Source: Candidatus Obscuribacterales bacterium
GTDB lineage: Bacteria > Cyanobacteriota > Vampirovibrionia > Obscuribacterales > Obscuribacteraceae
Assembly: GCA_031292355.1 (NCBI GenBank)
Contig: JARLHI010000003.1
Coordinates: 1-64,000, forward strand
Reading direction: 5' to 3'
DNA: 64,000 nucleotides
Shown: in pieces, positions 1 to 7,677 of the stretch
Position numbering within the stretch: position 1 is the first letter of the stretch
How the letters are laid out: every line of letters begins with the position of its first letter
Made by a program: the position numbers and the translations under genes
The notes under the pieces: generated by a model
Database searches by the model: none
What the model was told of the DNA's origin: nothing
Seen by the model: only the letters and a program-made list of their open reading frames with translations

Positions 1-30
1 ACCACCCGAATAAATTCGCGGTGGTCTTTT
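1..30 (-). terminator. Intrinsic terminator of RNA copy 1 (cut by window edge)
   Basis: ACCACC and GGTGGT pair around an inner CGAA/TTCG helix with loop TAAA. The minus-strand T tract would lie left of position 1; the plus strand also carries TCTTTT after the hairpin, so it could work in both directions. Confidence 0.75.
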
Positions 31-197
31 CACTATTGCCTGACTGCCTTTTGCGAGAAGGCTCAATATTTCTCTAAGCTTCAGTCAGTCCGTCACTTAA
101 AGCGGGCTACTCACTACAGTTTCTGGTCTGCGCAGACCTGGTGTTTCCGTAATGCCCCTCGGCTCGTAGTGCGCAATTGCTGTGCACTCACCGGTTA
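1..197 (-). ncRNA. Structured small RNA or leader RNA, copy 1 (unknown family)
   Basis: On the minus strand a TATACT -10 box (205-210) is followed by ~195 nt that end in a terminator hairpin at the window edge. Visible helices include GTGC/GCAC (near 185/170), CACTAC/GTAGTG enclosing the self-complementary GGTCTGCGCAGACC (115-128), and CTGACTG/CAGTCAG (40-46/81-87) around an inner CCTT/AAGG stem. No open reading frame of note fits. The near-identity to copy 2 while the flanks drift supports an RNA product. The size would suit 6S RNA or a riboswitch-type leader, but I could not match it to a known consensus. The gene it would lead into, if a leader, lies left of the window. Confidence 0.6.
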
Positions 198-204
198 TGA
201 ATCT

Positions 205-210
205 AGTATA
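205..210 (-). promoter_or_regulatory. -10 box (TATACT) of RNA copy 1
   Basis: TATACT on the minus strand, followed by AGATTCAT and the expected start near 197. The upstream 25 bp, including AGTAG and CGTTAT, are largely kept in copy 2, whereas sequence further upstream is not. There is no clear TTGACA -35 element. Confidence 0.5.
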
Positions 211-489
211 GCGACTACTAGAATAACGAAAAGTCCCCCACTGTACATTTAATAGATAATGCTTTGATCGGCTAAAATGCTCTCTCTGAGTCATTCTAGT
301 CTCAAGCTCGAGTAGACAAGATTTCGATCAATTGCGTCACTCAAGTTTTACGGATTTTGATATCAATGAGCAGCATTATGTATATCGATAGTGGTGCATT
401 GATATGCTACCTGCATATGCAAACGGCTGCCGCGATTTTTATCCTGGAGTTTGCAACTCCAGATTTTATCTACGATCGGTTCGCTCCAC

Positions 490-1125
490 TCACATATTAT
501 TGCCGTCAATACAATCGAGACAGTACTCCACTTCATGGCTGCACATTTCTGGATGATCATTAATGTATTTCATAATGACCACTTTGTTGTTGGGGTGCTT
601 AAGGTGGTTAAGACCATGCAAGGCTGCTGCTTGGCAGTCTTCAGATTCCAAATAAAGGATTTTGCATAAGGTTGCAAAAAGGACATCATTCATCATCAAC
701 TGATCTGGGCTTGTTCTCTCTTCGTTAGACACTCCGATGAGACCGTCGAAAAACATATTGCAAGCTGTGTGCAAAGCGTCAACTGAAAAAAAATCTCTAT
801 AGAGGCAGTAAGTTGATTCGATCATCTTCTGGCGAAGTGAGAAAGGAATGTCTGCATCCCAGAGAAGCTCACTAACGGCGCCATCCAACAAACAGCCTTG
901 TATCGCCCAAAAGGCTTGTTCGCATTGCTGACGACTGTAGCCCTCAGTGAGAGTTTTCGAATTCAAAAAGAGAGCTGTGAACAACTCGGTGTTATGAACC
1001 GGGTTGTACCTTACGTATTCGTCTCCATTCCAGAGTTTTTCGCCGAAGGTCTGGTTGGCTGGTCGATCAAATAAAAATTTGACGAATTCACTTAAGGTGG
1101 CATTGGTCAGATCATTGTCGAGCAT
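490..1125 (-). CDS. Unknown 211-aa protein between the repeats
   Basis: Not recognised. A 211-residue soluble protein with no signal peptide or membrane segment, rich in Cys (seven in the second half), acidic and largely helical by appearance. The last ~50 residues (AAALHGLNHL and following) look like a HEAT-type helical hairpin, a layout seen in some small immunity-like or scaffold proteins; that comparison is weak. The ATG at 1125 has an AAAGGA ribosome site 6-7 nt upstream. It begins 63 nt after the terminator of RNA copy 2, so it could be controlled by that RNA as a leader, or simply sit between two RNA genes. No partner gene is adjacent. Confidence 0.7.
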   Translation of the reverse strand: MLDNDLTNATLSEFVKFLFDRPANQTFGEKLWNGDEYVRYNPVHNTELFTALFLNSKTLTEGYSRQQCEQAFWAIQGCLLDGAVSELLWDADIPFSLRQKMIESTYCLYRDFFSVDALHTACNMFFDGLIGVSNEERTSPDQLMMNDVLFATLCKILYLESEDCQAAALHGLNHLKHPNNKVVIMKYINDHPEMCSHEVEYCLDCIDGNNM

Positions 1126-1184
1126 CAGACAGTCCTTTGCGAATGATTTGCACTACTCATTGTCGACGATTTTGATTGCCACCA

Positions 1185-1391
1185 AATAAAAAGACCACCC
1201 GAATAAATTCGCGGTGGTCTTTTTACTATTGCCTGACTGCCTTTTGCGAGAAGGCTCAATATTTTCTCTAAGCTTCAGTCAGTCCGTCACTTAAAGCGGG
1301 CTGCTTACTACAGTTTCTGGTCTGCGCAGACCTGATGTTTCCGTAATGCCCCTCGGCTCATAGTGCGCAATTGCTGTGCACTCACCGGTTA
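1185..1391 (-). ncRNA. Structured small RNA or leader RNA, copy 2
   Basis: Same RNA as at 1-197 with six substitutions and one extra T. Transcript expected from ~1391 to ~1185, ending in a complete terminator: hairpin 1194-1218 followed on the minus strand by CTTTTTATTT. The CACTAC/GTAGTG helix is weakened here (CACTAT/GTAGTA), while the GGTCTGCGCAGACC element and the CTGACTG/CAGTCAG helix are intact. Near its 5' end the RNA holds CGGTG, complementary to CACCG in the 5' arm of the terminator, so an antiterminator pairing is conceivable. The next gene downstream on the strand starts at 1125. Confidence 0.65.
1188..1218 (-). terminator. Intrinsic terminator of RNA copy 2
   Basis: Near-perfect hairpin ACCACC...GGTGGT with inner CGAA/TTCG and a T5 run on the minus strand; T5 is also present on the plus strand side. 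It separates the RNA from the 211-aa gene. Confidence 0.85.
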
Positions 1392-1668
1392 TGAATCTAG
1401 TATAGCGGCTACTTGCATTACGAGAAGTACCCCGCTGTACATTTAATGGATAGTTTTTCGATCAATTAAAACTTGCTGCTAGAGTCGTTTTTTGCGCTGA
1501 ACGTTAGTAGACAAGATTTCGATCAATCGCACCACTCTCCATCACAAGACTTTTATATACTGGTATCACATTGCGCATATTTTTTATCGCCTGATGATTT
1601 ATCTCTTGCATATAGAATTACCTAGTCAAGCGGTTTTTACCTAATTGCAACTGCGGATTTTATCAACA
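1194..1668. repeat. Copy 2 of the ~475-bp direct repeat
   Basis: Matches 1-475. Its right end stops 24 bp before the stop codon of the PLP lyase gene (1692), just as copy 1 stops ~15 bp before the stop codon of the 211-aa gene (490). Each copy therefore occupies the region downstream of a minus-strand gene. Confidence 0.9.
1399..1404 (-). promoter_or_regulatory. -10 box (TATACT) of RNA copy 2
   Basis: Identical TATACT hexamer and identical downstream AGATTCAT as in copy 1, at offset 1194. Confidence 0.5.
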
Positions 1669-1691
1669 GCCATACCTTGCCAAGCTGCTTT

Positions 1692-2666
1692 TCAGACTGA
1701 TATGCATTTGGCGAAGAACGTCGGGTCGACATTGCCACCGCTGACAATTACACCGACTTTTGCGTTGCTTAAATCGATTTTGCCAGACGAGACGCCCGCC
1801 GCAGCCAGACAGCCAGTTGGCTCAACGACTATTTTCATGCGCTCAGCGAAAAAGCGCATCTGCTTGCACAACTCATCATCTGTGACGGTGATGATTTCTT
1901 TCACAAGCGATTGCATAATTGGAAAGGTAATCTTTCCGACCGCCATTGTTTGAGCACCATCAGCGATGGTGTTAGGCAAGTCAATACTAACGATTCGGCC
2001 AGCTTGCAAGGATTGTTGCGCGTCATTGCCAAGCGCTGGTTCAACGCCAACGACCACAACATCAGGATGCAGACTTTTTGCTGCGATAGCGCTTCCCGAA
2101 AGCAGTCCGCCGCCGCCTACACAAACAAATAGATAATCGAGGGGACCTGCTTCTTCGATTAATTCCAGAGCGGCTGTGCCCTGTCCTGCAATTACATGAG
2201 GATGATCAAATGGCGGGATTACCGACAAACCATATTGTTTTCCGAGCGCGGCAGCGATTTCTTCACGACTTTCTGTGGCGCGGTCATATAAAACAACCTT
2301 TGCGCCATAGCCTCTCGTGGCTGCCAATTTAATCGATGGAGCGTCGGATGGCATGACAATGGTTGCTTCAACTCCATTGAGGCTCGCTGCAAGCGCAACC
2401 GCTTGAGCATGATTACCAGACGAGTAGGCAACAACACCTCTGGCCTTTTGGTCAGGGCTTAACTGTGTAATGGCGTTACTTGCGCCACGAAATTTAAAGG
2501 CGCCGCCACGTTGAAAATTTTCGCATTTGAAAAAGACGCTTGCGTTGAGACTCTTGTTCAATTGAGTCGATGACAACACGGGTGTTTTGTGGGCGATCCC
2601 GTCAATATTTTTAGCAGCTAGTAGAATGTCATCGTAGTTCACTGTGGCGATATCAGAAATTGTCAT
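1692..2666 (-). CDS. PLP-dependent threonine dehydratase / serine racemase family
   Basis: A 324-residue fold-type II PLP enzyme, the length of catabolic threonine dehydratases and serine racemases, without the regulatory ACT domain of biosynthetic IlvA. The Schiff-base lysine sits in AFKFRG (Lys58 from this start), and the PLP phosphate loop is the glycine run in CVGGGGLLSG. Expected activity is deamination of Thr/Ser to 2-oxo acids, or Ser racemisation; these cannot be separated by eye. The chosen ATG follows a G8 tract that serves as a poor ribosome site. An upstream in-frame ATG at 2708 overlaps the stop of the S9 peptidase gene (ATGA) and would add 14 residues, so the two genes are probably one operon. 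Confidence 0.88.
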   Translation of the reverse strand: MTISDIATVNYDDILLAAKNIDGIAHKTPVLSSTQLNKSLNASVFFKCENFQRGGAFKFRGASNAITQLSPDQKARGVVAYSSGNHAQAVALAASLNGVEATIVMPSDAPSIKLAATRGYGAKVVLYDRATESREEIAAALGKQYGLSVIPPFDHPHVIAGQGTAALELIEEAGPLDYLFVCVGGGGLLSGSAIAAKSLHPDVVVVGVEPALGNDAQQSLQAGRIVSIDLPNTIADGAQTMAVGKITFPIMQSLVKEIITVTDDELCKQMRFFAERMKIVVEPTGCLAAAGVSSGKIDLSNAKVGVIVSGGNVDPTFFAKCISV

Positions 2667-2670
2667 TACA

Positions 2671-2678
2671 CCCCCCCC
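2671..2678 (-). repeat. G8 homopolymer at the start of the PLP lyase gene
   Basis: Eight consecutive G on the minus strand lie between the two candidate start codons (2708 and 2666), 4 nt before the inner ATG. A length change would alter the frame from the outer start and the ribosome-site spacing for the inner one. Confidence 0.6.
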
Positions 2679-2704
2679 AAACAAAAGATTCAAATGGAAC
2701 ACGA

Positions 2705-4678
2705 TCATTTCTTGAAATTTAGAATTTCAATTTCGTCTAGTTGATCGGCCGGTTTGAAACCGAATATTTTTGCGTAGAAAAGAAATTCAGCATCTAGTGT
2801 GCGACTGATATTCGCCGACTTTCTAAATCCGTGCTGCTCGCCCTCATACGTGATGTAGCAAACTGGTAGTCCCTTCTTTTTCAAAGCCTCGACCATGACT
2901 TCGGCTTGATTGGGTGGTACCACTTTGTCTTCCAATCCCTGAAAAAAAATGGTTGGGCAGGACAGTTTTTCTGGAAAATGAATCGGTGAACGCTGTTTGT
3001 ATACGGGAGCAAAGTCCGGCAGAGGACCTACCAACCTATCCAAATATCTGGACTCGAACTTGTGAGTGTCCTTAGTCAGAGCAATTAGGTCGCTTACACC
3101 GTAGTGGCTTGCCCCGGCAGCAAAGACATCGCCAAATGTAAGAGCGCACAAAGTTGTATAACCGCCTGCGCTACCACCAGTAATAACCATTCTCTTTGGA
3201 TCAGCCAGACCTTTGTCAGCTAAATACTTAGCTGCGTTCTGACAGTCCTCGAGATCGACTAGCCCCCAGTTTAAATTCAGGCGTTGCCGATATTGTCTGC
3301 CGTAATTTGAACTGCCGCCGTAATTGACGTCAACTACTGCATAGCCGCGGCTGGTCCAATATTGAATGGATGGACTGAGAACGCTCGATGTGGCAGCAGT
3401 GGGGCCGCCGTGACTTTTCACAACAAGTGGTGGCAGACTGCCTTGTGGTGCCACTACGTCTTTATTTTTGGGTGGGTAATAAAAGGCATGCGCTGTTAGA
3501 TTTCTTTCGCTGGGAAATTCAATTGCTTGAGCCACTGAGACATAGTCGGCATCTAATTTTGTTGATGCCGATGGTTTGACCACGCTGAATTCGAGGGTGT
3601 TCAAATTAAGTTCAACGATTGCAATTTGTTCCGTAGGTGATCCTGCGCACATAATCGCTCTACCGTCTGCAGAGTTGATATACGAAAAATCCGTATACGC
3701 ACTTTCGATTTTTTTTAGTGTGCCCTTGTGTGTCTTGGCATCAATTTCCAGGAGAGCCAGTTGCCAGACGCTGTTTTCGACGTAAGTACAAAGCAGCAAA
3801 TTGGGCGCGATGATTGAATAACTGGAGAGACCGAATACCCATTGTGGCGAGCTAAAATCGAAATCTAAGGGATAAACTGCGGTGGCGGAAAGTCCTTTTA
3901 GAGGTGTTTGGAAAACATATAAATTCCACCAGCCTGATCGATCTGAAATAAAATACAAATCGCCATTTTTAGCGAACTCAGGTTGCATAATTGACTCGTC
4001 GGCGCAACCTGCTAGGTGTACTTTGCTTATGATTGAACCTTGCTCGTCTAATTGACCGAGCCACAAATCACAGCCATCCCAGGGCATATTAGGATGATTC
4101 CAGCTGAGCCAGGCTATTTGCTTGCCATCATAACTGACACGTGGATTAGAATAAAAATCGGCTCCTTCAACCAACACATCAACTCGACCAAATTTGCTTT
4201 TATCTTCAGACAAACTCACTGAAACCAATTTGGTCGCAGCCTCTTTATCAGCCTCCGAATGGTCTTCCATAACAGCAATCAGTCGATTGCGTTTGCTATC
4301 CACATCTGCGTCAGCGTAACAAAACCGGCCATCAGCTGTGATTGGCTCAGGTTTGCCACCAGCTTTAACACGATAGATTTTTTGATCTTCAGCATTTGAA
4401 AAATAACAGATACCGTCGTGCACCACATAAGCACCACCACCGTATTCTTGAGCAAGTGTGCGAACACTGATGGGAGCGTCCAGCACATCTTTGATTTTTC
4501 CATCAGGGCTGCGGCTGACGAGTGCCTGACGACCGCCTTCAGTTGGTCTGCCCTCCAGCCAATAGGCTGTCGATCCATCCAAGTAAGTTTGACTCAGCCG
4601 TAAAGTGCCAGAGGCGATTTCGCGGGATTGAATTGGTGATTGCCAAGTGCCGTACGGCTTGATTTCCACAGGGCTCAT
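2705..4678 (-). CDS. S9 family prolyl oligopeptidase-type peptidase
   Basis: 657 residues: an N-terminal beta-propeller region (about 1-400, with repeated blade-like strands such as PRVSYDGKQIAWLSWN) and a C-terminal alpha/beta hydrolase domain. The nucleophile is in GGSAGGY (near residue 500), the Asp in LEDKVVPP (near 586) and the His in GEQHGF (near 614), the usual order of the S9 triad. Family members cleave short peptides after proline or release acylated/N-terminal residues; the relatives closest in look are acylaminoacyl/dipeptidyl peptidases. No signal peptide, so cytoplasmic peptide turnover is likely. It overlaps the downstream lyase start by 4 nt, indicating co-translation. Confidence 0.9.
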   Translation of the reverse strand: MSPVEIKPYGTWQSPIQSREIASGTLRLSQTYLDGSTAYWLEGRPTEGGRQALVSRSPDGKIKDVLDAPISVRTLAQEYGGGAYVVHDGICYFSNAEDQKIYRVKAGGKPEPITADGRFCYADADVDSKRNRLIAVMEDHSEADKEAATKLVSVSLSEDKSKFGRVDVLVEGADFYSNPRVSYDGKQIAWLSWNHPNMPWDGCDLWLGQLDEQGSIISKVHLAGCADESIMQPEFAKNGDLYFISDRSGWWNLYVFQTPLKGLSATAVYPLDFDFSSPQWVFGLSSYSIIAPNLLLCTYVENSVWQLALLEIDAKTHKGTLKKIESAYTDFSYINSADGRAIMCAGSPTEQIAIVELNLNTLEFSVVKPSASTKLDADYVSVAQAIEFPSERNLTAHAFYYPPKNKDVVAPQGSLPPLVVKSHGGPTAATSSVLSPSIQYWTSRGYAVVDVNYGGSSNYGRQYRQRLNLNWGLVDLEDCQNAAKYLADKGLADPKRMVITGGSAGGYTTLCALTFGDVFAAGASHYGVSDLIALTKDTHKFESRYLDRLVGPLPDFAPVYKQRSPIHFPEKLSCPTIFFQGLEDKVVPPNQAEVMVEALKKKGLPVCYITYEGEQHGFRKSANISRTLDAEFLFYAKIFGFKPADQLDEIEILNFKK

Positions 4679-4789
4679 AATTTGCGTCAGCTCCGGATTA
4701 TTCAGACTTTCGACTGTTCTGGTGGTCGATTAGAATACCAAATTGGCAAGACCGCTGTCGAAAGCATTACCTGTTCATTAAGAGCGAGG

Positions 4790-5458
4790 GTGTATCATTT
4801 GGTCTGGCGTTGCCGTTTATCTGAGATTCCCGTGCATAGATTCAAAGCCGATCCATTTCGTCGCTATTACGCTTTTAACAAGCCATATGGGGTGCTGTGT
4901 CAATTTACGGTGCCTGAAGGAAGTGATAAAAGTACGCTTGCTGATTTTGATTTTCCAAAAGACATTTATACGGTTGGTCGGCTCGATTTTGATTCGGAGG
5001 GGCTCATTATCCTCTCTGACGATGGTCGGTTGAATACGCAGCTCCTAACGCCCGAGTCCAGGCATCCTCGCACTTATATGGCTCAGGTTGAAAATATTCC
5101 GACCGAGAAACAACTTCGCGATCTAGCGAACGGTGTAATCATCGAAGGCAAAGTGACGATGCCTGCAAAGGCGAGCTTGCTTACTTATGAACCGAAATTG
5201 CCGCCACGTCCCGTGCCAATACGAGAGCGCAAAAATATTCCTACTGCCTGGATTGAGTTGACGTTGACCGAGGGGCGCAACCGTCAAGTGAAAAAAATGA
5301 CTGCTGCCGTTGGTTGTCCGACACTGCGTTTGATCCGTGTGGCAATTGGTGCTCTCAATCTCTTTCACCTGCATTTGAAGCCCGGTCAATTTGTCATGCT
5401 CGAACAAAAACAACTGGATAGTCTTTTCGCCTTGGGACCTGAAAATCTTAGTGTTTAA
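4790..5458 (+). CDS. RluE/RsuA family rRNA pseudouridine synthase
   Basis: About 222 residues, close to RluE (217 aa in E. coli). The domain begins at YYAFNKPYGVLCQF, has the catalytic Asp in GRLDFDSEGL, and ends with the family GRNRQVKKM and LIRVAIG motifs. There is no S4 domain, which fits RluE (23S rRNA U2457) better than RsuA or RluB. The open frame reaches left to 4640, but that part overlaps the start of the divergent peptidase gene and has no family similarity, so I choose the GTG at 4790, preceded by GAGCGAGG. A slightly later GTG (4829) is possible. Confidence 0.85.
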   Translation: MYHLVWRCRLSEIPVHRFKADPFRRYYAFNKPYGVLCQFTVPEGSDKSTLADFDFPKDIYTVGRLDFDSEGLIILSDDGRLNTQLLTPESRHPRTYMAQVENIPTEKQLRDLANGVIIEGKVTMPAKASLLTYEPKLPPRPVPIRERKNIPTAWIELTLTEGRNRQVKKMTAAVGCPTLRLIRVAIGALNLFHLHLKPGQFVMLEQKQLDSLFALGPENLSV

Positions 5459-5484
5459 ATTTGGATGTTCTACTGGAGAATTTT

Positions 5485-6099
5485 ATGACCGTATTGATCT
5501 CAAAACAAAACAAATTGAATACGCTTGCACTAACTTTTAGTGTGGCTTTGTCTGGTCTTTGCGCTCAGGCAGCCGAGTATCATCCAGATGATCTGAGTGC
5601 CGACGTTGAAAACGAACATACGGCAGGTGGCCATGTTGCATCCCATTCTGGTGTTTTAAATTTGCAGTCACCAGTTAATAGCACGGTAGAATTTTTCAAC
5701 AAAAAGATTGCTTTGAACAATGGCACGATTTCTGTCGATGCACGGTTTTCTGCAGATGCAGATCCAGTTCAGTCGCACCTTGGCCTGCTCTTTAACAGAA
5801 TAGGAGCGCATACTTTCTGGTCACTACAAATCAATCCTTCGGGCAGATTCATGATTGTTAAATGCGTCAACAATGCCAATGAATATGTTCATCCATCAAG
5901 TATCACTCCCGCCTTGAAAAAAGGCACTATGGTCTGGAATACACTTTCGATACAAACCACAGACACGACTGTTAAAGCGTTCATTAACGGAACCGAGGTC
6001 TATTCGGGTCCTCATAAGTTTGTCGCTGGTGGCAGAATTGGCTTGTTGTCGCAAGACCCTGGCTCTGCTGATTTCAAAAATTTCAAAGCAAATTATTGA
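5485..6099 (+). CDS. Secreted protein with a jelly-roll (concanavalin-like) domain
   Basis: 204 residues from the ATG at 5485, which has GGAGA 6 nt upstream. A signal peptide is visible (SKQNKLN, then a hydrophobic stretch, cleavage near AQA-AEY). The rest alternates short beta strands (GTISVDARF, HTFWSLQINPSGRF, TVKAFINGTEVYSG, GGRIGLLSQD), the pattern of laminin-G/DUF1080-like sugar-binding jelly rolls. No catalytic residues of a glycoside hydrolase are evident. It may bind a polysaccharide in the periplasm or outside the cell; substrate unknown. Confidence 0.7.
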   Translation: MTVLISKQNKLNTLALTFSVALSGLCAQAAEYHPDDLSADVENEHTAGGHVASHSGVLNLQSPVNSTVEFFNKKIALNNGTISVDARFSADADPVQSHLGLLFNRIGAHTFWSLQINPSGRFMIVKCVNNANEYVHPSSITPALKKGTMVWNTLSIQTTDTTVKAFINGTEVYSGPHKFVAGGRIGLLSQDPGSADFKNFKANY

Positions 6100-6104
6100 A
6101 GCAC

Positions 6105-6719
6105 TTAGTTTGGCGCACCGTATCGCAAGCCATCAACTAAAAGTGCCACCATGCGCTGAGTGTGGTCGCTGCTTACGTCGTAAGCAGACATGCTTAGATG
6201 CGCCACAGCATAGAGAATATCGTCTGCGTCGACATCTGCGCGAATTTGTCCTGCTTTTGTCGCTGCTTCAATCAGCGTCAAAAAAGCTGGGCGAACGCGC
6301 TCTTCAAAATAAGCTCGCAAATTCTTGAAGGCTGGATCGCCTGAATGTAAAGCCGGAGCCAGTCCCCGCTTAGTTGTGATAAAGGCTGAATATCGCTGCA
6401 ACCACCTTGCCAGAGCTTCACCAGGTTCATATTGGGCCGCCAATAGTGGAGCTGCGTCTGCGCAAAAGTCGACTTCGTGACGGAAAACGGCGGCGATGAG
6501 ATCAGAGCGTTGGGGAAAATGACGATAGACAGTGCCAAGGCCTACTCCTGCTTTCTCGGCAATCTCTCGCACCGGAGCATCTACGCCAGACGTAGAAAAT
6601 ACGTCCTTTGCAGCTTCTAATAATGCATCAAGATTGCGTCGAGCGTCAGCTCGAACAGGGCGATCTTTTTGATCTTGAGCATTCTTGCTGGCATCGAGAT
6701 TTTTTGATTTTTTACTCAT
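6105..6719 (-). CDS. TetR family transcriptional regulator
   Basis: About 204 residues from the ATG at 6719. A lysine/arginine-rich tail is followed by the TetR helix-turn-helix (LLEAAKDVFSTSGVDAPVREIAEKAGVGLGTVYRHF), then a helical ligand domain. The GLGTVYRHFPQRSDL signature is typical. It is divergent from the short-chain dehydrogenase at 6841 and the shared spacer holds two inverted repeats over a promoter, so it very probably represses that gene and itself. The ORF could extend to 6746, but that would run into operator 1. The inducer is unknown. Confidence 0.92.
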   Translation of the reverse strand: MSKKSKNLDASKNAQDQKDRPVRADARRNLDALLEAAKDVFSTSGVDAPVREIAEKAGVGLGTVYRHFPQRSDLIAAVFRHEVDFCADAAPLLAAQYEPGEALARWLQRYSAFITTKRGLAPALHSGDPAFKNLRAYFEERVRPAFLTLIEAATKAGQIRADVDADDILYAVAHLSMSAYDVSSDHTQRMVALLVDGLRYGAPN

Positions 6720-6730
6720 CACAAACCAAT

Positions 6731-6759
6731 TTGACAAACGGAACAATGTTCCGTATGCT
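6731..6759 (+). promoter_or_regulatory. Promoter of the SDR gene
   Basis: TTGACA (6731-6736), 17-bp spacer, TATGCT (6754-6759). A near-consensus sigma-70 promoter, 82 bp before the SDR start codon, with TetR-type operators over it. Confidence 0.75.
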
Positions 6760-6774
6760 GTGGAACATTGTTCC
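6740..6774. promoter_or_regulatory. Pair of TetR-type operators
   Basis: GGAACAATGTTCC (6740-6752) and GGAACATTGTTCC (6762-6774) are each near-perfect inverted repeats, centred 22 bp apart (about two helical turns). The first fills the -35/-10 spacer, the second covers the expected transcription start. This places the regulator to block RNA polymerase. Confidence 0.8.
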
Positions 6775-6840
6775 GTTTGTCCAAATTAGCACAGTAGTGC
6801 CGTGCTGACAATAGAACAACCGTGAAGGGAGTAAATCATC

Positions 6841-7596
6841 ATGACAGAAAAACGTATAGCGCTCGTCACGGGCGCCAATCAGGGAGTGGGTTTTCAGGTC
6901 GCTAAGGAACTGGTAGCCCATGACCACATAGTATTCGTTGGGTCGCGCAACCTGGCGCGCGGCGAAGCTGCCGCAAAGGAAATAGGACACGGAGCCATTC
7001 CACTTCAGCTGGATGTGACTGAGCAAGCCTCTATCGATGCAGCAACAGAATCTATTCGCTGGGAGTTCGGTCGTCTTGATTTACTGGTCAACAATGCCGC
7101 TATTTCAAATACGAAAAGGGGCAATTTGTCTCTGGAAGAATACGCAAAGACAACCAGACCGAGCAACGTTTCTCTTGATGAAATGCGCGCGGTTTGGGAC
7201 ACAAATGTCTTTGGAGTTTTAGCCGTCTATCAAGCCATGCTGCCACTGCTTCAAAAATCATCGGACGCTCGCATCGTCAATGTATCAAGCGGTGTAGGCT
7301 CGCTCGCGACCAACGCTGACAAATCCTTTACTTATCGCTCAATCTATGGACCTGTCTATCCGGCATCTAAAGCGGCTTTAAACGCCATAACACTAGCGAT
7401 GATGATCGAGCTTGAGTTGACTGAAATCAAAATCAATCTGGTATCGCCGGCTTTCACCAAAACAAATCTCAACGGCTATCAGGGCATCGAATCGCTTGAG
7501 GATGGATCACGGGAAGTGGTGCGCGTTGCACTGTTTGGACCAAACGACCCATCAGGTACGTTTACGCGTTGGGAAAACACTGCGATTCCCTGGTAG
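6841..7596 (+). CDS. Short-chain dehydrogenase/reductase (SDR)
   Basis: 251 residues, classical SDR length. Cofactor motif TGANQGVG at 11-18, the NNAA motif near residue 84, the catalytic Ser in VNVSSGVGS and the Tyr-x3-Lys in YPASKAAL. An acidic residue normally marking NAD preference is not seen after beta-2 (VGSRN, with Arg), which points to NADP(H). The substrate cannot be told. The ribosome site AGGGAG lies 9 nt upstream. Regulated, by context, through the adjacent TetR protein; such pairs often answer to reactive or toxic small molecules. Confidence 0.9.
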   Translation: MTEKRIALVTGANQGVGFQVAKELVAHDHIVFVGSRNLARGEAAAKEIGHGAIPLQLDVTEQASIDAATESIRWEFGRLDLLVNNAAISNTKRGNLSLEEYAKTTRPSNVSLDEMRAVWDTNVFGVLAVYQAMLPLLQKSSDARIVNVSSGVGSLATNADKSFTYRSIYGPVYPASKAALNAITLAMMIELELTEIKINLVSPAFTKTNLNGYQGIESLEDGSREVVRVALFGPNDPSGTFTRWENTAIPW

Positions 7597-7632
7597 CAAT
7601 TTCACGAAAATACTAGGCACGCGTAGAAAATC

Positions 7633-7651
7633 CTGTTGCATAACACAACAG
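7633..7651. other. Small inverted repeat between convergent genes
   Basis: CTGTTG and CAACAG with a 7-nt loop lie between the SDR and valS stop codons. There is no T tract, so it is at most a weak terminator. Confidence 0.3.
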
Positions 7652-7677
7652 AGTGCATAGAATATCCATGCTGTATC

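Larger units (their letters stand above)
1..475. repeat. Copy 1 of a ~475-bp direct repeat (partner 1194-1668)
   Basis: Position 1 aligns with 1194 and position 451 with 1645, so the two copies stay in register (offset 1193-1194) over about 475 bp with very few indels. The first ~215 bp are about 97% identical (six substitutions and one inserted T by eye). The stretch ~235-310 is much more diverged, then identity returns at 312-336 (AGTAGACAAGATTTCGATCA) and briefly at 451-470. The pattern says old duplication with selection on the part that encodes the RNA and its promoter. The copy lies against the window edge, so it may begin further left. Confidence 0.9.

Noticed and set aside
1-475. 6S RNA, tmRNA, RNase P RNA or SRP RNA identity for the repeated RNA
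   Set aside because: Size fits 6S, but I could not trace the single long hairpin with a central bubble; no tmRNA tag, RNase P core or SRP GGAA-helix signature was found.
4640-4789. N-terminal extension of the pseudouridine synthase
   Set aside because: The TTG at 4640 lies inside the divergent peptidase gene and the added residues show no family pattern.
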